Below are positions 38,879 through 46,414 of a stretch of DNA of 64,000 bases, piece after piece. How positions within the stretch are numbered: the first letter of the stretch is position 1; each line of letters begins with the position of its first letter. A program made the translations under genes and the position numbers. A model generated the notes under the pieces. That model ran no database searches. It saw only the letters and a list, made by a program, of their open reading frames with translations, and was not told where the DNA came from. This stretch comes from an uncultured Clostridia bacterium (GTDB lineage: Bacteria; Bacillota; Clostridia; Christensenellales; Borkfalkiaceae): contig CANRHB010000002.1 in assembly GCA_947630325.1 (NCBI GenBank), positions 81,002 through 145,001 on the forward strand, written 5' to 3'.

Positions 38879-39955
38879 TTAGTTTTCGGGCGTCGCTTCC
38901 ACGCCGTTGTGGTCGAGGATACCGTCCGTGCAATAGATATAGAAATTGACGAACTCGCCCGGTGCGAGGTCGGTCAAGAACCAGTCGTTGGCCTTTTTCA
39001 CCGCCTTCCACTCCTCCACCGTGCCGCCGAAACGGATGGATTTGAGGTTCATGCACATGGAAAACGCGGAGGAGCCGATCTCTTTGAGGGCCGCGGAGAC
39101 GGTGACTTCTTCGAGCGCGGTGCAATCGGTAAAGGCGTTCTCGGGGATGGAGACGGAGGCGCCGAGGGAGACTTTTTTAAGGGCATTGCACGCCGCAAAG
39201 ACGCCGTTGCCCAGCTTTTCGGTATAGGGGCCGAAAGAGGCGTTCTCGATCCCCGTGCAACCCGTGAAGGCATACTCGCCCACCGTGCGAAGGCAGGGGA
39301 AAGAGGGCAGGCTCGTAAGAGAGGTGCACCCCGCGAAGGCGTTCTTGCCGACGCTCTCCACGCCGCTTGAGGTGTAGCCGAACGAACTTAAAGCGGTACA
39401 GCCGCTGAATGCGAAGTCCCCTACCGTTTTGAGGCTTGCGCGGGGAAGGCGCACCGTTTTGAGGTTTGTGCAACCGTAAAACGCGCGCGTGCCGATGCTC
39501 CCGAGCCCGTCGGGAAGTTCCACGCTCTCGACTGCGGCGGCGTTGGGACGGAGGTTGCCGTCGGGCGAGAAAAAGCCCTCTTCCCGCACGCCCAAAACGC
39601 GCTTTTGCAAGTTGAAAGCGGGAACGACGATATTCTTTGCCGCCGTGGTGCCGATGGAGACATAGCAACCGTCCTCCGCGTCCTCGTAATCGAGCCCCAC
39701 CGTCATGCGGGAGGCAAGGTCGTCGTCGCAACGGATGCAGACATTGTAATAATTATATTCGTGTCCGAGGGCATAGAGCGTCTCCTCTAAGATGTCGCCG
39801 CAACCGCCGCAACGGCTCTTGCGGTAGCCGTCCTTTACGCAGGTGGGCTCCTCCGTTTCGAGGACGACGTAATCGTGCTTGTGCTTGCAACCGCCCAGCC
39901 CGAACACCATGACCGCGACGAGCGCGGCCGCAAAAATATGCAATCCTTTTTTCAT
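38879..39955 (-). CDS. BspA-like leucine-rich-repeat lipoprotein
   Basis: A 358-residue surface lipoprotein. The signal peptide MKKGLHIFAAALVAVMVFGL ends in a GGC lipobox. One Cys module follows (EPTCVKDGYRKSRCGGCGDI, then NVCIRCDDD), and then about eight LRR_5 units of the type IGTRAFYGCTNLKTVRLP and VGKNAFAGCTSLTSLP. The C-terminus (about 325-358) is a non-repeat cap. It is a shorter relative of the LRR lipoprotein at the left edge, sharing both the Cys module and the repeats. The ligand is unknown. The ATG at 39955 has AAAGGA upstream; an upstream in-frame ATG would put the signal peptide internally. Confidence 0.92.
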   Translation of the reverse strand: MKKGLHIFAAALVAVMVFGLGGCKHKHDYVVLETEEPTCVKDGYRKSRCGGCGDILEETLYALGHEYNYYNVCIRCDDDLASRMTVGLDYEDAEDGCYVSIGTTAAKNIVVPAFNLQKRVLGVREEGFFSPDGNLRPNAAAVESVELPDGLGSIGTRAFYGCTNLKTVRLPRASLKTVGDFAFSGCTALSSFGYTSSGVESVGKNAFAGCTSLTSLPSFPCLRTVGEYAFTGCTGIENASFGPYTEKLGNGVFAACNALKKVSLGASVSIPENAFTDCTALEEVTVSAALKEIGSSAFSMCMNLKSIRFGGTVEEWKAVKKANDWFLTDLAPGEFVNFYIYCTDGILDHNGVEATPEN

Positions 39956-40006
39956 AAGCCGATTTCCTTTCAGCCGCAGAGAGCGCGGCAAGACATTTCA
40001 ACTGTT

Positions 40007-40035
40007 AGTATAGCACTTCCGCAAAAAATTTTCAA
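40007..40035 (-). promoter_or_regulatory. Promoter of the second LRR lipoprotein
   Basis: TTGAAA (40030-40035), 17 nt, TATACT (40007-40012) with an extended TGC. Confidence 0.8.
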
Positions 40036-40088
40036 CCGATTTTCCGCCCGTGAACCTCTTTTCAACAAGAATTTCGGCGGGTTTCGGT

Positions 40089-42047
40089 TTATTTGCGGAA
40101 CACGAGCACGCTGAAACTGCGGGGAGGCAGAGTGCAGCTTCTCGCGGAGGCGGGCGCCTCCTCGTAAGGGGTCACCTTGTCTGGCTCCTCCGCCGTGTTG
40201 TAATCGCCGGGCTCCGCCTGCATACGGATGATGCGGGTGAGCTGACCGAAGTCGTAATCGCCCTTAAATACCGTCTCGAGTTCCTTCTCTCCCGCGTTGA
40301 CGACCTTCACATAGGTGAGCCCCTCCCGCTCGGACGCCGTGACATACACATTTTCCTCGTCCGATTCGGCTTTGAGAATGCAGTTGCCCGTATAGAGGCT
40401 GTAGAGCATCTGCACATAGTAGTTGGCGGAGGGATATGCCCCCTTGCCGTCGAACCAGATCATGTCGGGGCTCCACTGCGTATAGCCCAGCCGCCCGAAA
40501 AGAGGCGCATAGGAGGACATGACGACGACGTCGGAGTTGCGCTCCATGCCCGTCATGAACGCCGCCTCCGCAAGGGCGCCCTCCCAGCAGTTCGCCTGGG
40601 GAGCATTGAAGAGCGCGCACCCCGAACCGGGCACGTGCGCCGCATATTCGCCCGCATACACCTTGCAGTTGCGGGGATATTTGTCGTACACGTTCACATG
40701 GTCGTACAGCCACGCGGGGGAGACATAGAAATGTTCGTCCGAGCAATACACGAAATCGGGATTCTTTTCGAGATTTTTCTTCGTCCATGCCCATGCGCTG
40801 TCATAGCTCGGCGTTTCGAAGGTGGGGCCGACCGTCCCCACGATCTTGAGCGCGGGATACTTCTCGTGCAACCGCTTCTCGAAGAGTTCGAACCGCTTAT
40901 AGAATTCGTTGGGACGCTCCACGCCGTCCTTCTGCTTGGGAGAGGCCTCCCACTGCTCGTTGCCCACGCCGAGATATTCGAGGTTGAAGGGATCGGGATG
41001 GCCGAGTTCGGCGCGCACTCTCCCCCATTCGGTGTCCTCGCCGCCGTTGGCGAATTCGATGAGGTCGAGCGCCTCCTGGATGAACACCTCGAGTTCGGGA
41101 CTGTCCACGGGAACGAATTCGGAGGACATATATTGGCAGGCGATGCCCACGCTCACGACGGGGAGCGGCTTGCACCCGAGATATTCGCAGAGCAGGAAAT
41201 ATTCGTAATAGCCGATGCCGAGCGTCTGCCCATAGTGGGAAAATTCGGAGCGGAAATTGTTGTGCTCGTCGGTGGCGTGCACCGCCCAGCGGTTCCAATT
41301 ATGGCGTCTCCGCTCCACGGGGCCGAGCGTCTCCTTCCAAAGGTATCTGTTTGCGAGGCTGTTCCCCTCCACGACGCAACCGCCGGGGAAGCGCAGAAAG
41401 GCGGGTTTCAAGTCCTTCATGAGTTCCACGAGGTCGCGGCGGAACACCCCCTTGATGGCGTTTTCGGGGATCATCGAGAAGGCGTCGAGATGCACGGTGC
41501 CGCTCCCGCCGAGCAAGAAGCAGAAGTCGGCTTTCTCGGCGTCCGCATTTGCTTTGAAGCGGAAGGAATAGCGGCGCCATCTGCCGTCCGCCTTGATCTT
41601 GATCTTCTTTTCGAGGAGGGCCGTCCCCTTTTGGTAGACCCCCACCGACGCCTTCCCCTTATAATCATAGGAGCGCACCCATAGGGAGACCGAATACTTC
41701 ATCCCCTTTGTAAGGTAGATGCCGTCATACGCCTTGTTCTTGATGCCCGTCCCCGCCGCCGCTTTGAGGCGCAGATAGTGGGGATTTTCGGGAAAGAGCG
41801 GGCGGTCGGACTTGATTTTCATTTCCACCGCCCCGTCTGCGGGATAGGGCGTCCAGCCGTAAGAGCCGTCCTCATCCACGATGTAGCGGTCCCATTCGCC
41901 GTGGACGTCCTTTGCCTCGAAATTGCGGTTCTCGAGCATTTCGGCATAGAGCCCGCCGTCCACGCAGTAGTTGAGGTCCTCCAAGAAGAGCCCCACCGTT
42001 CTCGAATGCAGGTTGAGTTTCCCCTCCTGCGAGATTTGGATTTTCAT
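40089..42047 (-). CDS. Alpha-L-arabinofuranosidase, GH51
   Basis: A 652-residue retaining glycosidase that removes terminal arabinofuranose from arabinan or arabinoxylan oligosaccharides. A carbohydrate-binding, CBM4-like jelly-roll segment lies near residues 60-200 (YLRLKAAAGTG, GIYLTKGMKYSVSLWVRSYD). The catalytic barrel has FLRFPGGCVVEGN, the acid/base Glu in YLGVGNEQWE and the nucleophile Glu in VYAGEYAAHVPG. There is no signal peptide, so it is cytoplasmic and would act on imported oligosaccharides. CAGGAG precedes the ATG at 42047. It lies 36 bp downstream of the phosphate transporter on the same strand and may be read through from it; no arabinose transporter is nearby. Confidence 0.93.
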   Translation of the reverse strand: MKIQISQEGKLNLHSRTVGLFLEDLNYCVDGGLYAEMLENRNFEAKDVHGEWDRYIVDEDGSYGWTPYPADGAVEMKIKSDRPLFPENPHYLRLKAAAGTGIKNKAYDGIYLTKGMKYSVSLWVRSYDYKGKASVGVYQKGTALLEKKIKIKADGRWRRYSFRFKANADAEKADFCFLLGGSGTVHLDAFSMIPENAIKGVFRRDLVELMKDLKPAFLRFPGGCVVEGNSLANRYLWKETLGPVERRRHNWNRWAVHATDEHNNFRSEFSHYGQTLGIGYYEYFLLCEYLGCKPLPVVSVGIACQYMSSEFVPVDSPELEVFIQEALDLIEFANGGEDTEWGRVRAELGHPDPFNLEYLGVGNEQWEASPKQKDGVERPNEFYKRFELFEKRLHEKYPALKIVGTVGPTFETPSYDSAWAWTKKNLEKNPDFVYCSDEHFYVSPAWLYDHVNVYDKYPRNCKVYAGEYAAHVPGSGCALFNAPQANCWEGALAEAAFMTGMERNSDVVVMSSYAPLFGRLGYTQWSPDMIWFDGKGAYPSANYYVQMLYSLYTGNCILKAESDEENVYVTASEREGLTYVKVVNAGEKELETVFKGDYDFGQLTRIIRMQAEPGDYNTAEEPDKVTPYEEAPASARSCTLPPRSFSVLVFRK

Positions 42048-42083
42048 AACAATCTCCTGTTTCTTCACGGAATTTGCATTCCG

Positions 42084-43778
42084 TCATTGATTTTGTTCGA
42101 TCGAGTGCGCGATAAAGGTGATGTGGTCGGCGGCGCGCTCGAGGTTCCCCACCAGATTGATGGAGACGTTGGAATTCTGCGGCTGGCACTTGCCTTCGTT
42201 GAGCCGCGCGATGTGCGACGCCACAAGGTCGCGGCGGTCGCGGTCGATCTCGTCCTCCAAGGCGTCCACTTCGGCGAGTTTGGAAAAATCGCGGAAGAGG
42301 AAGGTCGCAAGGGAGACAACATACAGCTTTTTCAACTTGCCGTACATGCCGTTGAGCATTTCGAGGAAGTCCTCCGAAAAGATGAGGTCGTCCTCCAAAT
42401 AGTGATCGGTGTATTTTGTGATGTTGTCGGCGAGTTCGCCGATACGGATGATGTCGTTGAGCACATAATGGAGGGAGGAGACGGTGCGCTCTTCTTCCAA
42501 AACGAGGGAGGACGAGGACAGTTTCACGAGGTAGGAGACCGCCGTCTTGTTCATCTGCGCAAGTTCGGCGTTTTTATTGTCCACCCGCGCCTTTACCGAG
42601 ACGTCTTTTTTGAGGAAGGCTTCGAACGCCTCGTCGAGGGTGTTCATCGCATAGGTGAATACCTTGCCCGTCTCCTGATAGAGGTGCCCCAACGCGACCG
42701 AGGGAGAGCGCAAAAGGCGTTCGTCCAGATCGGAAAAGAGCGGCAGATCGGCGGGCTCTTCCTGTTTTCTCTCCCTTACGAGATGCTCCGCAAGCCACAC
42801 GAACCCCTTGATGAAGGGCAAAAACAACAGCGTGTTGAGCACGTTGAACAGAGTGTGGAAGGTTGCGATCTGCATGGTGGGTCCCAGCCCCGTCTTACCG
42901 AACACGGTGATGTCCGACGGGAAAATGGCAGCAAGCACAGTGTCTGCAAAGCCCGCCCAAAGGACGAGGACGATCATAAAGATGATCGCGCCGAAGAAGT
43001 TGAAGAGGAAGTGGATGAGGGCGGCGCGCTTTGCATTCGCCGAGGCGCCGAGGGAAGAGATGAGCGCGGTGACGCAGGTCCCGATGTTGGAACCGATGAT
43101 GATGTAGAGGGCGGCGTTCCCTCCCCCGCCGATGGTGATGCCGAGGCTCGCCATGGTGATGATGATGGCGTTTACCGCCGTGGACGACTGCACAAGCGCA
43201 GTGATGGCAATGCCGAGCAAGAGAAGAAGGAAGGGATTTTTGATGACGGAGAGGATCTGCGAGATTGTTTGGAATTCCTCCGAACCCTTATCGAAGGAGA
43301 GCGCCCCCGACATGAGTTTGAGCCCGACAAAGATGAGCCCGAACGCCGCAATGACGTTGCCGAGCGACTTTGTTCTCTCGCTCTTGGAAAACATCGTGAG
43401 AAACACCCCCACCGCGGCAAGCGCAAGGAAGAGAACGGTGATGTCCGACCCCGCCAGCGCAATGACCCAAGCATTCAGCGTGGTGCCGATGTTCGCCCCC
43501 ATGATGATGGCGGTCGCCTGGAAGAGGGTCATGATGCCCGCATTCACGAGACCGACGACCATGACGGTGGTAAAGGCCGAACTCTGCCCGAGGATGGTCA
43601 TTGCCGTTCCGATCCCGACCCCCGCAAAACGGCTCTTTGCCGTTTTATTGAGCATCTTTTGCAGTTTGCCGTGGGCGAGTTTTGTCATATTCTCGGACAG
43701 AATGCGCATTCCCACAAGGAAAGTGCCCACGCCGCCGAGGATCTGCATGATGATTTTAACAATGGCCCATGCACTCAT
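42084..43778 (-). CDS. Na+/phosphate cotransporter family protein (NptA-like) with PhoU-like tail
   Basis: A 564-residue membrane transporter of the PNaS family. Two inverted repeats each carry the QSS signature: MTILGQSSAFTTVMVVG and ALVQSSTAVNAIIITMASLG, with GANIGTTLNAW and GSNIGTCVTAL as their partners. About eight to ten membrane segments fill residues 1-330. The C-terminal cytoplasmic part (about 350-560) is a helical PhoU-like domain (RSPSVALGHLYQETGKVF, NLVGNLERAADHITFI), which usually limits phosphate uptake. It has its own promoter. Substrate could be phosphate or a related anion. Confidence 0.93.
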   Translation of the reverse strand: MSAWAIVKIIMQILGGVGTFLVGMRILSENMTKLAHGKLQKMLNKTAKSRFAGVGIGTAMTILGQSSAFTTVMVVGLVNAGIMTLFQATAIIMGANIGTTLNAWVIALAGSDITVLFLALAAVGVFLTMFSKSERTKSLGNVIAAFGLIFVGLKLMSGALSFDKGSEEFQTISQILSVIKNPFLLLLLGIAITALVQSSTAVNAIIITMASLGITIGGGGNAALYIIIGSNIGTCVTALISSLGASANAKRAALIHFLFNFFGAIIFMIVLVLWAGFADTVLAAIFPSDITVFGKTGLGPTMQIATFHTLFNVLNTLLFLPFIKGFVWLAEHLVRERKQEEPADLPLFSDLDERLLRSPSVALGHLYQETGKVFTYAMNTLDEAFEAFLKKDVSVKARVDNKNAELAQMNKTAVSYLVKLSSSSLVLEEERTVSSLHYVLNDIIRIGELADNITKYTDHYLEDDLIFSEDFLEMLNGMYGKLKKLYVVSLATFLFRDFSKLAEVDALEDEIDRDRRDLVASHIARLNEGKCQPQNSNVSINLVGNLERAADHITFIAHSIEQNQ

Positions 43779-43851
43779 CTGGTCTCTCTGCTCTCCTTTG
43801 AGCGAACCCCCGTCGCCCCTATGTACGGAACCCTAAATTTAACCATGTACT

Positions 43852-43880
43852 ATTATACAGAATGCGCCGCAGATTGTCCA
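43852..43880 (-). promoter_or_regulatory. Promoter of the Na/phosphate cotransporter
   Basis: TGGACA (43875-43880), 17 nt, TATAAT (43852-43857). Confidence 0.75.
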
Positions 43881-44064
43881 TCAAATTCCAATATGTTGAA
43901 ATCAATAAATTGAGGGGCGGGTTTTTTGTGGAAATTTGTCCTTTGCGTGTGTAAAATTTTCCGAAATTGTTATTTCGGGATGTATCGGAACATAATTGTT
44001 GCCAATCCGGGGAGATTCTAAAGGATGTTTTGAGAAGAATTCGGAAAGGGTGCGCAAAAATCGC

Positions 44065-44093
44065 TTGCCAAGCCGCGCACGGTTTGCTATAAT
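44065..44093 (+). promoter_or_regulatory. tRNA-Pro transcription unit promoter
   Basis: TTGCCA (44065-44070), 17 nt, extended -10 TGCTATAAT (TATAAT 44088-44093). Transcription should start near 44100, about 150 nt upstream of the tRNA. Confidence 0.82.
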
Positions 44094-44140
44094 GATGTGG
44101 TAAATTTGTTGTGGCAAAAATAGCGTTTGCCGCAAAACAA

Positions 44141-44246
44141 GGCTCCCTAAAAATATTGCAATGCAAGATTTTTAGGGAAGAGGAGCCGTGGCGGAGCAAA
44201 ATTGCCCTTGCCGCTTGTGGGAAGGGCTCAGAGCGTAGCCCACGGC
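44141..44246 (+). ncRNA. Structured leader of tRNA-Pro, copy 1 of a repeated RNA element
   Basis: Lies between the promoter and tRNA-Pro. Helix I is a 15-bp hairpin (44145-44159 with 44163-44177, one mismatch). Helix II is GCCGTGG (44185-44191) with CCACGGC (44240-44246), enclosing a GCCCTT...AAGGGC hairpin with a CTTG loop. The same layout recurs at 44418-44522, where helix II is GCAACAA with TTGTTGC. Five of seven pairs change on both sides, which is compensatory evidence for an RNA structure. Function unknown. Confidence 0.6.
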
Positions 44247-44251
44247 GACGA

Positions 44252-44328
44252 CGAGGCGTAGCGCAGTTTGGTAGCGCGCTTGGTTCGGGACCAAGAGGTC
44301 GTGGGTTCAAATCCCGTCGCCTCGACCA
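44252..44328 (+). tRNA. tRNA-Pro (anticodon CGG)
   Basis: A 77-nt cloverleaf. The acceptor stem is CGAGGCG/CGCCTCG with discriminator A and encoded CCA. The D arm is around GCGCAGTTTGGTAGCGC. The anticodon stem is CTTGG/CCAAG with loop TTCGGGA, giving anticodon CGG, which reads CCG. The T arm is GTGGGTTCAAATCCC. The 3' half is duplicated at 44525-44566 next to an integrase, so the gene is the likely attachment target of the island to its right. Confidence 0.97.
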
Positions 44329-44363
44329 AGGAATGGCATGGACGTTTGTCCATGCCATTCCTT
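44328..44363 (+). terminator. Hairpin after tRNA-Pro
   Basis: Perfect 16-bp stem AAGGAATGGCATGGAC/GTCCATGCCATTCCTT with a GTTT loop, directly after the CCA end. The T tract is poor (GTATGTTG), so it may act in processing as well as termination. Confidence 0.75.
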
Positions 44364-44378
44364 GTATGTTGTTTGTAT

Positions 44379-44406
44379 CCCACGACCTCTTTCGGCGCGA
44401 ACCAAG
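44379..44406 (-). other. Inverted partial copy of the tRNA-Pro anticodon-to-T-arm segment
   Basis: Read on the minus strand this stretch begins CTTGGTTCG and ends AGAGGTCGTGGG, matching tRNA positions 44279-44305 apart from changes in the middle. It is therefore complementary to the tRNA over most of 27 nt. Confidence 0.6.
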
Positions 44407-44417
44407 AATATTTAAGG

Positions 44418-44522
44418 GCTCCCTAAAAATCTTGCAACGCAAGATTTTTAGGGAAGAGGAGCAACAACGGAGCGCACATGCCCTTTCCGCTTGCGGGAAG
44501 GGCTCAAAGCGGAGTTTGTTGC
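44418..44522 (+). ncRNA. Structured leader element, copy 2
   Basis: Second copy of the element at 44141-44246. Helix I is a perfect 15-bp hairpin (44421-44435 with 44439-44453). Helix II is GCAACAA (44461-44467) with TTGTTGC (44516-44522). The inner hairpin GCCCTTTCCG/CGGGAAGGGC has a CTTG loop. It is followed by a truncated tRNA-Pro instead of an intact one. No separate promoter is seen, so it depends on read-through past 44363 or is silent. Confidence 0.55.
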
Positions 44523-44524
44523 GA

Positions 44525-44566
44525 CGAGGGACCAAGAGGTCGTGGGTCCTGCCGTCGCCTCGACCA
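44525..44566 (+). pseudogene. Truncated tRNA-Pro copy / probable attachment site
   Basis: Keeps CGAGG of the acceptor 5' strand, then jumps to a 20-nt block identical to the tRNA (44528-44547 equals 44287-44306). The T loop is altered, and the last 14 nt through CCA are identical (44553-44566 equals 44315-44328). It lacks the D arm and most of the anticodon arm. It lies 75 bp from the integrase stop, which suits an att site or a decayed second tRNA gene. Confidence 0.75.
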
Positions 44567-44612
44567 AAAACGCCCATTTTTGAGCATTTTTTGCCCAAAA
44601 ATGGGCGTTTTT
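44566..44612. terminator. Bidirectional terminator between tRNA fragment and integrase
   Basis: AAAAACGCCCATTTTT and CAAAAATGGGCGTTTTTT form a strong stem around a GAGCATTTTTTGCC loop, with T runs on both strands. It lies 29 bp after the integrase stop. Confidence 0.85.
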
Positions 44613-44640
44613 TGATGCTTTTTTGTGTAGAAAAACGGTT

Positions 44641-45879
44641 CTATTCGCGGTTTTGGGGCACAATTTGGGGCATAAAACTCCATTTGTCGAGCTTTTTTCC
44701 CTCTTTCAAGAGAAATTCGTCAGAGAGATCGGTATAGGCATTTCCCAATGCGCCGAGCGAATGCCCGACAAACTCCGACCGCGCCGCGTCCGAAACGCCA
44801 AACTCACAGCACCGCGTATAAAAGGTCGTCCGCAAGTCGTAGATCTTGTGTTCGGGCAAGATCAATTTGAATCGTTCGCGCAGTCGGTTCGTGCCGTAAA
44901 ATTTAATTTCTCCCTCTGTTAAAAAGGGTCTCAGCGGCGCAATGATCGGAATTTTCTTGTACTCGGTTTTCCCGTTCTTTCGCTTGCTGTTCACCGACAC
45001 GATGAAATCTCCCTCGACCCTCGCCGTCTCAAATTCGTTCGGACGCATTCCCGTGTAGAGCGCGACGGCGAACATCTTCTGATAGGGCGTTCCCGCCGAC
45101 GCTTCGAGCAAGATCTTCTCCTCCTCTTTCGCGAGTGCTTTGCCGTGCTGCGTCTCATGCTGTTTGTGAATGACAAGTTCCATCGGATTGTGCACGAGAA
45201 TGCTGTGCTTTACTGCGAGGCGAAAGATCATATTTAGGATCGAACACACCTCATCGGCTGTTTTGCCCTTGCCCTGCTCCTTGATGCCGTCGATGAGGGC
45301 TTGACAGTCGGCAGGCATGATCTTTTCGATCGCCGTCTGCCCGAAGATCGGCTCAATGTGATTGTGGTAGCGGTTGAGCGTGTTTTTATACGTCTCCGCC
45401 GTGACCTTGCGTTTGTAATATGTTTCAAAGATGTAGTCCGCGAACTCGCCCAACTTTTTGGACGCCGGTTTTTTCTCGGGCGCCTTTCTGCCCGTTTTTT
45501 CCGCCTCTTTGAGTTTGACGAGAAACTTCATCTTTGCTTCTTCGAGGTTGTTCGCAGAGGCGGTGATGTTGTAGCCGTGTCTGCGATAGCGCACCTCATA
45601 GTTCCAATGGGTCTTCCCGCTCTTGCGCTTGCGGATATGAGCGGTGCAACCCTCCGTCCTGAATTCTTTTCTGAATGCTTTCGGCATTTGCATGATCTCC
45701 TTTTCGCCGAAGATCCGAAAAGACTTCTCAATATCGCTTTTTCTCTGTTCTGCTCCCAAGGCGCGATCTTTTACGATGTTTTCAGCTGTCGCCTGCAACA
45801 ACTGTCGCGCAAGCGCGTTTTCTTCCTCGGGAATGTTTTTGATGGTTACAATAATACTGTTCAGTTCCTGCTCGGTCAA
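44641..45879 (-). CDS. Tyrosine recombinase (integrase)
   Basis: A 412-residue phage/ICE-type integrase. After an N-terminal region and an AP2-like arm-binding part (THWNYEVRYRRHGYNITASA), it has a SAM-like core-binding domain (LGEFADYIFETYYKRKVTAE, KNTLNRYHNHIEPIFGQ). The catalytic domain has the first Arg in VALYTGMRPNEF, the second in IYDLRTTFYTRC, a His in SEFVGHSLGAL and the nucleophile Tyr382 in LGNAYTDL. The usual HxLRH box is Y-D-L-R-T, so both histidines are replaced, which is unusual. The start is a TTG at 45879 with AAGGAG only 2-3 nt away, and an in-frame stop lies just upstream. It faces the tRNA-Pro fragment, consistent with tRNA-targeted integration. Confidence 0.92.
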   Translation of the reverse strand: MTEQELNSIIVTIKNIPEEENALARQLLQATAENIVKDRALGAEQRKSDIEKSFRIFGEKEIMQMPKAFRKEFRTEGCTAHIRKRKSGKTHWNYEVRYRRHGYNITASANNLEEAKMKFLVKLKEAEKTGRKAPEKKPASKKLGEFADYIFETYYKRKVTAETYKNTLNRYHNHIEPIFGQTAIEKIMPADCQALIDGIKEQGKGKTADEVCSILNMIFRLAVKHSILVHNPMELVIHKQHETQHGKALAKEEEKILLEASAGTPYQKMFAVALYTGMRPNEFETARVEGDFIVSVNSKRKNGKTEYKKIPIIAPLRPFLTEGEIKFYGTNRLRERFKLILPEHKIYDLRTTFYTRCCEFGVSDAARSEFVGHSLGALGNAYTDLSDEFLLKEGKKLDKWSFMPQIVPQNRE

Positions 45880-45974
45880 TTCTCCTTATTTTTGTATTTG
45901 TGCAGTTACGATGTTCTCTGGCTGAATGGATACAATGTTCTCTCTCCATATTCACAAAAATCCTCCTTGTAGAT

Positions 45975-46034
45975 TTATTGCGTCTTGTGTTCTTTCATAC
46001 GCTTGCCCTTGACAGACCTCGGTTTCTTTTCCAT
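45975..46034 (-). CDS. Putative 19-residue basic peptide upstream of the integrase
   Basis: ATG at 46034 has a GGAGGT site 6 nt upstream and a consensus promoter about 45 bp upstream, and encodes MEKKPRSVKGKRMKEHKTQ. It is too short to classify. It is the first ORF of the integrase transcript and may be a leader peptide or a small DNA/RNA-binding factor. Confidence 0.4.
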   Translation of the reverse strand: MEKKPRSVKGKRMKEHKTQ

Positions 46035-46079
46035 AACTACCTCCGTAAAATATATCAATCGTATTCATACGACAAATAC

Positions 46080-46108
46080 ATTTTACACGATTTCTTTGGA
46101 ATTGTCAA
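46080..46108 (-). promoter_or_regulatory. Integrase operon promoter
   Basis: TTGACA (46103-46108), 17 nt, TAAAAT (46080-46085). Confidence 0.8.
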
Positions 46109-46146
46109 GCGAAATCGAAAAAAATCTTCACTACATAGCCCCTCTC

Positions 46147-46332
46147 GGAAAGCGGGTTTCCCGCTTGTCCCCGCGTCCGCAGGAAAGCGGCTCGAAAGTG
46201 GGTTTTCCCACTTTCCTTATCCTGCTTTCCTCGCGCCCAATTTTCGGCACTCGCCCGAGGACTTTCTCCTCGGGCTCATACCTTTTATGGGTGCTCGTCT
46301 TTCCCGAAAATCTTTCTTTGAAATCTTTTCGG
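46147..46332 (-). ncRNA. Cluster of consecutive hairpins, possible structured RNA
   Basis: At least four stems lie in 186 bp: CCCGAAAA/TTTTCGGG (about 46303-46332), GCCCGAGGA/TCCTCGGGC (about 46253-46275), AGGAAAGC/GCTTTCCT (46181-46188 with 46224-46231) enclosing GAAAGTGGG/CCCACTTTC (46194-46202 with 46207-46215), and AAGCGGG/CCCGCTT (46150-46166). They lie just upstream of the integrase promoter and downstream of small ORFs. Strand is assumed from the neighbours. No known RNA family is recognised. Confidence 0.4.
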
Positions 46333-46354
46333 GAATTGCTGAGGTTTGCCATTT

Positions 46355-46414
46355 TTAGATTTTTCCTTGCTTTTTGCTTGCCATTTTGCTTACTGTTTTG
46401 CTTCCCTTTTTCAT
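46355..46414 (-). CDS. Putative 19-residue Lys-rich peptide, repeat copy 2
   Basis: ATG-AAA-AAG start directly after AAAAAAGGAG; encodes MKKGSKTVSKMASKKQGKI. It lies within the second 52-bp repeat copy (46369-46420). The ribosome site abuts the start, so translation is uncertain. Confidence 0.25.
   Translation of the reverse strand: MKKGSKTVSKMASKKQGKI

Noticed and set aside
41778-43913. 711-codon plus-strand frame over GH51 and the phosphate transporter
   Set aside because: Spans two real minus-strand genes and their gap, so it cannot be a conserved gene.
44525-44566. A second functional tRNA-Pro
   Set aside because: It lacks the D arm, most of the anticodon arm and an intact T loop.
45779-45952. 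57-codon GTG frame overlapping the integrase start, with a strong AAGGAGG site
   Set aside because: The ribosome site is real, but most of the frame overlaps the integrase N-terminus and the product looks like random sequence; it may be a leader peptide, which I cannot support.
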